Part shown: piece by piece, positions 57,557 to 64,000 of the stretch
Position numbering within the stretch: position 1 is the first letter of the stretch
Layout of the letters: every line of letters begins with the position of its first letter
NCBI RefSeq assembly: GCF_029210375.1
Contig: NZ_JARGER010000043.1
Coordinates: 62,001-126,000, forward strand
Origin: Nocardioides sp. YIM 152315
Lineage (GTDB): Bacteria > Actinomycetota > Actinomycetes > Propionibacteriales > Nocardioidaceae
Length of the DNA stretch: 64,000 nt
Reading direction: 5' to 3'
Notes under the pieces: model-generated
Told to the model about the DNA's origin: nothing
Database searches by the model: none
Seen by the model: only the letters and a program-made list of their open reading frames with translations
Position numbers and translations under genes: made by a program

Positions 57557-58096
57557 TCACCCGCCGCGCGACGAGTGCGGGTCGAGGCGCAGGGAGCGCA
57601 GGCGCTCGACGGCGTCGCCCGCGAGGACGGCGTACGTCATCGTCACGTCCCCGCGGGCCAGGCCGCGCTGGATCGCGGCCCCGGCCAGGTCGGGGTCGGC
57701 GCCGCTCGACAGGACCAGCAGCACCGACCAGCCGGGCGCGATCGCCGCGCGCAGCTCCCCGAGGATGCGCTCGTCGACCCCGGTGCCCTCGAGAGCGGCC
57801 GCCATCGTCGGCACCTGGTCGCGGAAGGTCGGGCGCAGCAGCACCTCGACGAGGGCGCCCAGCACCCAGCCGCCGCGCGGCGACGGCGCCCGGAGGTGGC
57901 CGATGCGCGGACGGTGCGTCCCGGGGACCCAGGTCACCGTGATCGCGTCCTCGACGGCGACCGCCCCCCGACGCTGCAGCTCACGCAGCCGGACATGACC
58001 GGCGGCGGCACCCATCGGCGAGTCGTAGGCCCACACGGTCAGCGTGGGCCGCGAACCCCACTCCTCGGCCCTTCGTACGTCGGCACCCGCGTTCAT
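57557..58096 (-). CDS. DUF1269-type membrane-associated protein
   Basis: Starting at the ATG at 58094-58096 (a GTG nine bases upstream is also possible) gives 179 residues. The pattern VWAYDSPMGAAAGHVRLRELQRRGAVAVEDAITVTW near the start, the GGWVLGALVEVLL segment and the later ELRAAIAPGWSVLLVLSS resemble DUF1269 proteins, which are widespread in Actinobacteria and have no known activity. Glycine-rich central parts can associate with membranes. The call is by pattern only. Confidence 0.6.
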   Translation of the reverse strand: MNAGADVRRAEEWGSRPTLTVWAYDSPMGAAAGHVRLRELQRRGAVAVEDAITVTWVPGTHRPRIGHLRAPSPRGGWVLGALVEVLLRPTFRDQVPTMAAALEGTGVDERILGELRAAIAPGWSVLLVLSSGADPDLAGAAIQRGLARGDVTMTYAVLAGDAVERLRSLRLDPHSSRGG

Positions 58097-58272
58097 CTCG
58101 ACCACAGCTCCCTGCCGGAACCGTACCCCCGCCCCGCGTGGATCACGCCGCGCCGACGGTCAATCTTCGGTGCCCGGACGAGACACCCGGCCGCCCCGAT
58201 GCGGCACGGCGTCGTCGAGAATGGGGTTCCATCAGGCGTCGGTGGCGCAGTCGACGACGAAGGGCGAGACGG

Positions 58273-58692
58273 ATGCCAGAACAGCCGCACGACCGGCGGG
58301 CCGCGCGGGCCGAGCGAGCAGACGCCCACCGGGAGGCCCAGCGGCGCCAGCGCGCGCAGGAGTCGGCGAAGGCACAGGTGCTGCTGGACAGGTTCGTCGA
58401 CGAGGCGCGGCGCGCAGGCATCGCGACCGAGGAGCTGACGGCACGGCCGTGGTCGGGCGGGCGCCGGTACCGGACCGGGATTAGCGGGTGGTACCTGCGC
58501 AACGACGGGTCGGTCGGGGTGGATGCGGACGGGCGCTACTACGAGCTCGTGGTGGCGCCGGTGCGGTTCGGACGATGGCGGACCGTCCGGGTCGAGCCCA
58601 CCGCACCGCCACTCCAGGTCGGTGAGGGAGCGCGGGACGGGGAGTCGATCGCGCTCGCGGACCTGGTGGAGATCCGCCTGCGCCGAAGTTGA
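58273..58692 (+). CDS. Uncharacterised protein with basic coiled N-terminus
   Basis: From the ATG at 58273 the protein has 139 residues: an Arg/Ala/Glu-rich helical N-terminal part (MPEQPHDRRAARAERADAH ...), then a beta-rich part with ARPWSGGRRYRTGISGWYLRNDGSVGVDADGRYYELVV and RFGRWRTVRVEP. No family is recognised. The repeated short strands suggest a small beta domain. A terminator-like hairpin follows at 58750. Confidence 0.65.
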   Translation: MPEQPHDRRAARAERADAHREAQRRQRAQESAKAQVLLDRFVDEARRAGIATEELTARPWSGGRRYRTGISGWYLRNDGSVGVDADGRYYELVVAPVRFGRWRTVRVEPTAPPLQVGEGARDGESIALADLVEIRLRRS

Positions 58693-58749
58693 CGGGCCGT
58701 GGGTCTTGCCGCCGGGCGGCGACAGGGGCAGGCTGGCCTCAGGTTGGGA

Positions 58750-58787
58750 GTCTCCGGGTCCGGCTCACGCAGCCCGGATCCGGAGAC
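58750..58787 (+). terminator. Terminator after the 58273-58692 gene
   Basis: GTCTCCGGGTCCGG (58750-58763) pairs with CCGGATCCGGAGAC (58774-58787) with one G-T pair and a 10-nt loop. A short pyrimidine run follows. It lies 57 bp after the stop. Confidence 0.65.
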
Positions 58788-58805
58788 CGACTTTCCACGA
58801 CGCCT

Positions 58806-58966
58806 AGCCTGCATTCACCGATTCTCGCCTGCTGCGCGCCACCATTCGGGCACGCTGGCTTCGTTGCCGCCGCTCGGAAGACGCCCGGTATGCCTTCGCG
58901 ACGGACGCCTTGCCATCGCACCCGCCTGGTGACGCTCGCGACGCCGACAATCGGTGAATACAGGCT
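58806..58966. mobile_element. MITE-like inverted-repeat element
   Basis: 18-bp terminal inverted repeats (AGCCTGCATTCACCGATT at 58806-58823; its complement with one change at 58949-58966) enclose 125 bp without a coding frame. This form fits a miniature non-autonomous transposable element. No clear target duplication is visible. The right end touches the stop codon of the FAD oxidoreductase gene. The parent transposase family cannot be told. Confidence 0.5.
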
Positions 58967-60483
58967 CAGAGAGCCAGCACCTGACCGTCGGCGGCCAGCT
59001 GGCGCTGGAGCCGCGACGGGTCGACCCGCTGCACGGCGACGTCGCCGCTGACAGCCAGCGCGGCGGCGAGACCGGCGACGTGGCCGAGCATCTGGTACTG
59101 CGGCTCCATCCGGATCGAGCTGAAGGCGACGTGCGACGCGGACAGGCAGACGGGGACGAGCAGGTTGGCGCAGTCCTCTGGTCGCGGGGTGAGCGCGCCG
59201 TACGGGATCGGGTAGGGCGGCACCGGGACGGAGAGGTAGCCCTCACTGACGACCTGGGCGATCGGGTCGGGGTGCTCGTGGACCCAGCGCCAGCCGCGCT
59301 GCACCTCGCGGACGTCGAGGTGGTAGGAGCCCATCGCGACGGTGTCCGGCCAGGACGACGGTCCGAGGAGGTCGTGCTCGGTGAGGTGGACCGCGCCGTG
59401 CATGCGACGGGCCTCGCGGACGTAGAGCTGGTGCGGCAGGTGGTCGGTGTCGGCGAACTCGTCGGCGGGCAGGCCCCAGCGCGACATCTCCCGGCGTACG
59501 CCGACGGGCACGGCGTCGTCGTGGGCCAGGAACCACAGGAAGTCCTGGGCGTGGTGCAGGTGGTGGAGCCGGATGCGCTCGCGCTCCTCGGGCGACGCGT
59601 CCGGGTAGTCCCAGGCCGAGGTGTCGAGCACGCTGAGGGAGAAGGGCCCGAGCGAGTTGCCGTCGCACTTGCCGCCCGGCAGATTGGGCTCGAGACCCAG
59701 CAGGTAGCCCGCCGGCACGTCGACGCCGGAGGACTCCCAGTGCCGGAAGAGCCGGCGGCCGAGCTCCCAGTGAGCCTCGTCGTACCCGTCCCGGCGCCGG
59801 AACGGGATGCGGTCGGCCGCGGTCGTGAGGCAGACGCGGTAGCCGTAGGACATGACCCCGCCGTCGCCCTCCCCCACGTCGGCGAGCGGCCGGTCCGAGA
59901 TCTGCGGCAGCAGCGACCCGTCGTCGCCGAAGGGCGAGATCCAGTCGGGCATGCTGTGCCGCCCGGGCACCACCTCGCGCCGGCCGGCGAAGCGCTCGCC
60001 GTGGAGCGAGCGGGACTCCCGACCGACGGAGCAGGGCACACCGGCCGCGGCCATCAGGTCGGCCTCGTACGACGCGTCGACGTACACCGCGCCGGAGAAG
60101 TCGCCCGCGGTCGTGGTGAGCGACGTGATCACCGCGTCGGACACCTCGACGGACAGCAGCCCGGCGTCGAAGACCACGCGGACGCCCGAGGTCTCGAGCC
60201 ACCGGGTGAAGATCGCCTCCGCGACGTGCGGCTCCGGGCCGGCGTAGTGGCCGACGGGCACCCCGTAGTGGTCGGCGACCGCAGCGCGGAACTCAGCCGC
60301 CATCCCACCGAGCACGCGGACGTCGCCGACGTCGGTGTAGCCGAGACCGCCGGAGGTCATGCCGCCGACGTGCCGACCGGGCTCGAGCAGCACCACCGAC
60401 GCGCCCGCCCGGGCGGCGGCCACCGCCGCGCACACGCCGGCGGACGTGGCGCCGTGGACGACGACCTCGGCGGAGGAGCTCAT
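58966..60483 (-). CDS. FAD-dependent oxidoreductase of the FAD_oxidored (PF12831-like) family
   Basis: The 505-residue protein starts with the dinucleotide fold VVVHGATSAGVCAAVAAARAGASVVLLEPGRHVGGMTSGGLGYTD, typical of the FAD_oxidored family. AVYVDASYEADLMAAAGVPCSVGRES, with its GRES motif, and the C-terminal NLLVPVCLSASHVAFSSIRMEPQYQMLGHVAGLAAALA complete it. Members often occur in polysaccharide-use loci of many bacteria, but their substrates are unknown. It overlaps the GH36-like gene by ATGA. A role in oxidising a released sugar is plausible. Confidence 0.88.
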   Translation of the reverse strand: MSSSAEVVVHGATSAGVCAAVAAARAGASVVLLEPGRHVGGMTSGGLGYTDVGDVRVLGGMAAEFRAAVADHYGVPVGHYAGPEPHVAEAIFTRWLETSGVRVVFDAGLLSVEVSDAVITSLTTTAGDFSGAVYVDASYEADLMAAAGVPCSVGRESRSLHGERFAGRREVVPGRHSMPDWISPFGDDGSLLPQISDRPLADVGEGDGGVMSYGYRVCLTTAADRIPFRRRDGYDEAHWELGRRLFRHWESSGVDVPAGYLLGLEPNLPGGKCDGNSLGPFSLSVLDTSAWDYPDASPEERERIRLHHLHHAQDFLWFLAHDDAVPVGVRREMSRWGLPADEFADTDHLPHQLYVREARRMHGAVHLTEHDLLGPSSWPDTVAMGSYHLDVREVQRGWRWVHEHPDPIAQVVSEGYLSVPVPPYPIPYGALTPRPEDCANLLVPVCLSASHVAFSSIRMEPQYQMLGHVAGLAAALAVSGDVAVQRVDPSRLQRQLAADGQVLAL

Positions 60484-62225
60484 CGCGACCACCACGCGGC
60501 GACCTGCGCGAGGTCTGCGCCCGTGATCTCCTCGCGGCTGTTGTCGATGGCCTCGACGTAGTAGAGCGACGGGACGCCCAGGCCGGCCTGCTGCTCGGCG
60601 TACCCCAGCCAGTCCGCGCGCGTCTGCATCGGCCACTGGTCGGTGTCGACGAGGTGCAGGGGCATCGCCCGGCTGACGACCGCGTGCCGGAAGCGCAGCT
60701 GGTCGACGGCGGGCACCGGTCTGCCCCCTGCGTCGCTGTCGAGCACGTCGTTGAGCCGCACCATGTCGCAGACGTCGCCGAACGACGGGTGCGGCGTGTG
60801 GGTGATGACGAGGGCGTCCGGCTTCGCCTCCTTGGCCCCGGCGTAGATGGTGCGCAGCAGCGTGTGCAGGAGCGCGACGCCCCACTCCTCGCCGTGGGCG
60901 ACGAGGGACTCCCCGCTCGGCGCGCGCTGGGTGAAGTCGACCTTGAGCCCGTCGGCGTCCAACCCGTCGGGGCCGAGCAGCGCGTGCATCGTGCGGCGCA
61001 GCCGGTCGCGGTAGGCCGGGTTGCTCGGGTCGGCCGCGACCGGCCGGCCGAGCGCGTCGAGCACGCACTCCGATGCGGGGAGTCCGTGCGGCGCCCAGGC
61101 GCGCCACCACAGCAGCACCCGCTGCCCGGCGGCGTGCCGCTCCGCGATCCACGCGCGCAGGTCGGGCCACTTGTCCGTGTCGACGTCCGGCAGGCCGTAG
61201 TCGGTCTGCCACTGGTCGTCGATCACGATGGTGCCGGGCTCGATGCCGTGCTCGTCGAGCACGCCCAGCCAGCGGTCGTAGCGGTCCTGTCGGGCGAGCG
61301 ACATCGCGGGCCCCGCGCCGGTGCGGGCCGCCTCGGCGCACTGCGCGCCCCAACCGCAGAAGATCGTGCGCGACCACCAGTCCTCCGGCGGGTGCACGGG
61401 GCCGCGCACCAGTCCGTGGTCGTCGAGGTGGGCCCGGTGGTCGGCGACCGCGTCGTACGGCGAGGCCGCGGGAGCGATTATCAGGCGCGGCGAGGTCCAC
61501 GACTCGGCGACCCGGGTGTGGCCCTCGTAGTCCAGCCGCACCACGAAGCCGCCGTCGACCGGCTCGTAGCGCACCTGCGTGAAGGTCATCGACTCGACCT
61601 CTTCGCGCAGGCCCAGGCCCAGCCACTGCCCGCCGGGGATCGCGGTCGGGCCGACCGGGTCGTCGGTGCCGAGCACCAGCAGCAGCGGCGGCGGGGAGAA
61701 GATGCCGTTGAGGCGGCCCGGCTCGGCGTCGCCGACGATCCCCAGCGTGACCGACGACGTCGCCGGCCGCACCACGGCGACCGGCTGGGTCGGTGTCGGG
61801 TCGAAGACGCTGCGCGCCACCAGCTGTGACCGGAAGGTGCCGGCCGCGCCGGTCGGCAGCACCGCGCGGCCGCCGAGCAACGCGACCTCGGAGATCGTGC
61901 CGGGCCCGGCAACCTCCACGTGCACCTCGACGCCCGCGGGGGTGCAGGTGATGACCGTGGCCTTGTCGCGCCAGGCCGACGTCGCCTGGTCGACCTCGAG
62001 CACCACCCGCGTCGCCGACTCCTCCACGACGCCGACGGTGCCGACGTCGTGGGTCTCGTCGCGCCCGTCGGTGCGGTCGACGGTGGCCAGCAGGGAGAGC
62101 CGGCCCCAGTCGGTCCCGTCGACGACGAGCCGGGCCGCGGCGCCCCGGCGTGGCAGGGTCAGCGTCCAGCGTTCGGCACGGACGACGAGCTCGTCGTCGG
62201 TCTCGGTGAGGGAGAGGTCAGGCAC
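60480..62225 (-). CDS. GH36-like (melibiase-type) glycoside hydrolase
   Basis: The 581-residue protein (GTG start) has an N-terminal beta-sandwich (about 1-275) and a TIM barrel (about 280-580). Motifs: GTIVIDDQWQTDYG, WPDLRAWIAERHAAGQRVLLWW, the nucleophile Asp430 in DGLKVDFTQRAPSG, and a later acid/base candidate in DVCDMVRLNDVLDSD. This agrees with clan GH-D, family 36. Alpha-galactosidase is the usual activity, but other alpha-hexosidases occur. It is cytoplasmic and starts 15 bp after the GH1 stop. Confidence 0.83.
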   Translation of the reverse strand: MPDLSLTETDDELVVRAERWTLTLPRRGAAARLVVDGTDWGRLSLLATVDRTDGRDETHDVGTVGVVEESATRVVLEVDQATSAWRDKATVITCTPAGVEVHVEVAGPGTISEVALLGGRAVLPTGAAGTFRSQLVARSVFDPTPTQPVAVVRPATSSVTLGIVGDAEPGRLNGIFSPPPLLLVLGTDDPVGPTAIPGGQWLGLGLREEVESMTFTQVRYEPVDGGFVVRLDYEGHTRVAESWTSPRLIIAPAASPYDAVADHRAHLDDHGLVRGPVHPPEDWWSRTIFCGWGAQCAEAARTGAGPAMSLARQDRYDRWLGVLDEHGIEPGTIVIDDQWQTDYGLPDVDTDKWPDLRAWIAERHAAGQRVLLWWRAWAPHGLPASECVLDALGRPVAADPSNPAYRDRLRRTMHALLGPDGLDADGLKVDFTQRAPSGESLVAHGEEWGVALLHTLLRTIYAGAKEAKPDALVITHTPHPSFGDVCDMVRLNDVLDSDAGGRPVPAVDQLRFRHAVVSRAMPLHLVDTDQWPMQTRADWLGYAEQQAGLGVPSLYYVEAIDNSREEITGADLAQVAAWWSR

Positions 62226-62240
62226 GCGGGCTCCGTCGGA

Positions 62241-63587
62241 CTAGTGGGCGTGGTTGCGGATCAGCTCGGCGTAGGAGCGACCGGAGTCCTTCACGATGCG
62301 CTCGCCGGTGCGGTAGTCGACGTAGGTCAGTCCCATCCGGGGCCGGTAGCCCATCGCCCACTCGAAGTTGTCCATCAGCGACCAGTGCAGGTAGCCGCGC
62401 ACGTCGGCGCCGGCGTCGACCGCCGCCTCGACGGCGAGCACGTGGTCGCGCAGCAGATCGGTGCGGCGCACGTCGTGCACACGGCCGTCGTGCGTGGGCG
62501 AGTCGCCGTAGATGCCGCCGTTCTCGGTGATGAACATCGGGGTGTCCGGGTAGTCCTCGTGCAGTCGCAGCAGCAGCCCGGTCAGCGACGACGGCACGAC
62601 CTCCCACGACTCGTCGGTGCGGGGCACGTCGCCGCGCGGGCCGACGACCCGCCACGGGAAGGGACGTTGGGGGGTGACCTCGGCGTGTGCCATCACGCGC
62701 CGCGTGTAGTAGTTGATGCCGAGCCAGTCGCTGCGACCCGCGATCGCGTCGGCGTCGCCGGCCCGGATGAAGTCGAGGGGCTCGCCCAGCGCGCGCTCGT
62801 AGTGCTCCCACATGTCCTCGGGGTATCCCTTGGCGAGCAGCGGGTCGAGGAACCAGCGGTTGACGTAGCCGTCCGACCCCCGGGCGGCGGCGACGTCCTC
62901 GGCCGCGTCGCTCGCGGGATCGCAGGGGAAGAGGCTGAGGGCGCAGCCGGCCTTCGCGCCCGGGTGCCGGTGCAGCACGTCGGCGGCGACGCCGTGGCCG
63001 AGCAGCACGTGGTGGGCGGCGCGCACCGACTTGCCGAGGTCGGCGACGCCCGGGGCGTGCAGACCGAGGTGGTAGCCGAGCAGCGCGATGATCCACGGCT
63101 CGTTCTGGGTCACCCACCACTCCACGCGGTCGGCCAGCCGGTCGGCGACGGCCTCGGCGTACTCCGCGAAGGCGCCGACCGACTCCCGCCCGACCCAGCC
63201 CTCGTGGCTCATCAGCGCCTGCGGCATGTCCCAGTGGTTGAGCGTGATCATCGGCGTCACGCCGATGTCGAGCAGCGCGTCGGTGAAGCGCTCGTAGTGG
63301 TCCAGCGCGCGCGTCTCGACGCGGCCGCGCCCGTCGGGCAGCACGCGCGACCAGCCGATGGAGTAGCGGTAGGCCTGCAGGCCCAGCTCCTCGATCAGCG
63401 CAACGTCGTCGCGCCACAGGCGGTAGGAGTCGCAGGCCACCGACGCGTCGCCGCCGCCCTCGATCGCGCCGGGGAGGCGGGCGAAGGCGTCCCAGACGCT
63501 CTCGCCGCGGCCGTCGACGTCGAGGCTGCCCTCGACCTGGTGGGACGAGGTGGCAGCTCCGAAGAGGAAGCCGTCCGGGAAGGGCAC
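62241..63587 (-). CDS. GH1 beta-glucosidase-like enzyme
   Basis: The 448-residue TIM-barrel enzyme has the N-terminal FLFGAATSSHQVEG, the acid/base Glu163 in VTQNEPW and the nucleophile Glu355 in MFITENGG. The C-terminal GYLHWSLMDNFEWAMGYRPRMGLTYVDY forms the sugar site. GH1 enzymes remove beta-linked glucose, galactose, mannose or 6-phospho sugars. The absence of the 6-phospho motif suggests unphosphorylated substrates. It begins 7 bp after the upstream stop, within the same operon. Confidence 0.94.
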   Translation of the reverse strand: MPFPDGFLFGAATSSHQVEGSLDVDGRGESVWDAFARLPGAIEGGGDASVACDSYRLWRDDVALIEELGLQAYRYSIGWSRVLPDGRGRVETRALDHYERFTDALLDIGVTPMITLNHWDMPQALMSHEGWVGRESVGAFAEYAEAVADRLADRVEWWVTQNEPWIIALLGYHLGLHAPGVADLGKSVRAAHHVLLGHGVAADVLHRHPGAKAGCALSLFPCDPASDAAEDVAAARGSDGYVNRWFLDPLLAKGYPEDMWEHYERALGEPLDFIRAGDADAIAGRSDWLGINYYTRRVMAHAEVTPQRPFPWRVVGPRGDVPRTDESWEVVPSSLTGLLLRLHEDYPDTPMFITENGGIYGDSPTHDGRVHDVRRTDLLRDHVLAVEAAVDAGADVRGYLHWSLMDNFEWAMGYRPRMGLTYVDYRTGERIVKDSGRSYAELIRNHAH

Positions 63588-63594
63588 GGGTCGC

Positions 63595-64000
63595 TCACTC
63601 CTGTCCGAGGTCGAGCAGCATCGGGTCGAGGTTGAATCCCTCCAGGCGGAGGAGGGGCGGTCGGTCCCCGGTCCAGGAGATCGCGAAGCTCCGCGACTCG
63701 CCCGGCAGCAGGGGGTTGGGGTCGCCGTGCACGGCGACCAGCCCGGCGTCGTACGCCGGGCGCGCGTCGGCCAGGGTCGGCCCGACCACCAGCGGACCGG
63801 TGAGCTGGGCGACCTCGACGACGGCGCGGTCGGGACCGGTGTGGGTGACGGTGGTCGCCACCGAGGCGCGGTCGAGGTCGAGCACCGGCGACCAGTCCGG
63901 CGCGGTGGTCAGCAGCTCGACGGTCCGGTCGAGCACGGTGCCGTCGGCCGCGGTCCAGCGCGCGTCCCAGCAGAGCACCGCACCGGCCGGAGCCGAGGCG
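63595..64000 (-). CDS. C-terminal part of a probable GH2-type glycosidase
   Basis: Only the last about 134 residues are inside the window; the gene continues to the right. They read as a beta-sandwich: AVLCWDARW near the edge, VATTVTHTGPDRAVVEVAQLTGPLVVG, and GESRSFAISWTGDRPPLLRLEGFNLDPMLLDL at the end. Such Ig-like ends are typical of GH2 beta-mannosidases and exo-beta-glucosaminidases, and the operon context agrees. The catalytic domain cannot be seen, so the family is inferred. Confidence 0.55.
   Translation of the reverse strand, partial: ASAPAGAVLCWDARWTAADGTVLDRTVELLTTAPDWSPVLDLDRASVATTVTHTGPDRAVVEVAQLTGPLVVGPTLADARPAYDAGLVAVHGDPNPLLPGESRSFAISWTGDRPPLLRLEGFNLDPMLLDLGQE

Overview
The window is chromosomal DNA from a high-GC Gram-positive actinobacterium. 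It is most likely a member of the Nocardioidaceae, close to Nocardioides. The evidence is uniformly G/C-ending codons, frequent GTG starts, ATGA/GTGA stop-start overlaps, a gluABCD glutamate transporter, an RpfB-type resuscitation factor, a protein O-mannosyltransferase next to rsmI, a DUF3263 protein and F420/FMN PPOX enzymes. I found no rRNA, tRNA, CRISPR array, prophage or complete insertion sequence. Nearly all the sequence is coding.

Left part (1-16.5 kb). A truncated secreted binding-protein gene, an AraC regulator and a DinB-like protein lead into a minus-strand backbone of tRNA-modification and lysine/cell-wall genes (miaB, miaA, dapF). Accessory genes interrupt this backbone: an AraC-DinB fusion, a reductase, gamma-glutamyltransferase, a PPOX protein, and a plus-strand group of four very acidic small proteins around a Nudix hydrolase. 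gluABCD and a Tat-exported PHP-type metallohydrolase follow.

Middle (16.5-38.4 kb). A phosphotransferase remnant sits next to a dispersed repeat. Next are a MarR/tam pair with a clear operator, and the conserved order pmt/rsmI-tatD-rpfB-rsmA-ispE-ABC-F. This is the order known from mycobacteria, here opened up by secreted proteins (an M6 metalloprotease and a protein with related repeat modules). At 33.4-37.6 kb mntH lies divergent to a Tat-exported ferritin-like protein, and this is followed by its own small membrane peptide, TatB, TatA and TatC.

Right part (38.4-64 kb). After a nuclease-fold secreted protein and a PepSY membrane gene pair comes a sugar-catabolic region. A tightly coupled operon encodes a ROK kinase, a GmhA-like SIS isomerase, a GH38 alpha-mannosidase and an unclassified six-hairpin protein. 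Next to it are a LacI regulator, a double metallo-beta-lactamase-fold protein and a GH84 hexosaminidase. A second operon (FAD oxidoreductase, GH36-like, GH1 and a protein cut by the window edge) closes the window. None of these enzymes has an obvious signal peptide, so imported oligosaccharides are probably cleaved in the cytoplasm. A shared half-site, TGTGGGAWCG, in the two key promoters suggests one LacI-controlled regulon. Between the sugar blocks lie a two-component system and a few small stress-type genes.

Non-coding features of note are two families of dispersed palindromic repeats, a MITE-like inverted-repeat element, several terminator hairpins and a long A/T-richer spacer between mntH and the ferritin-like gene.
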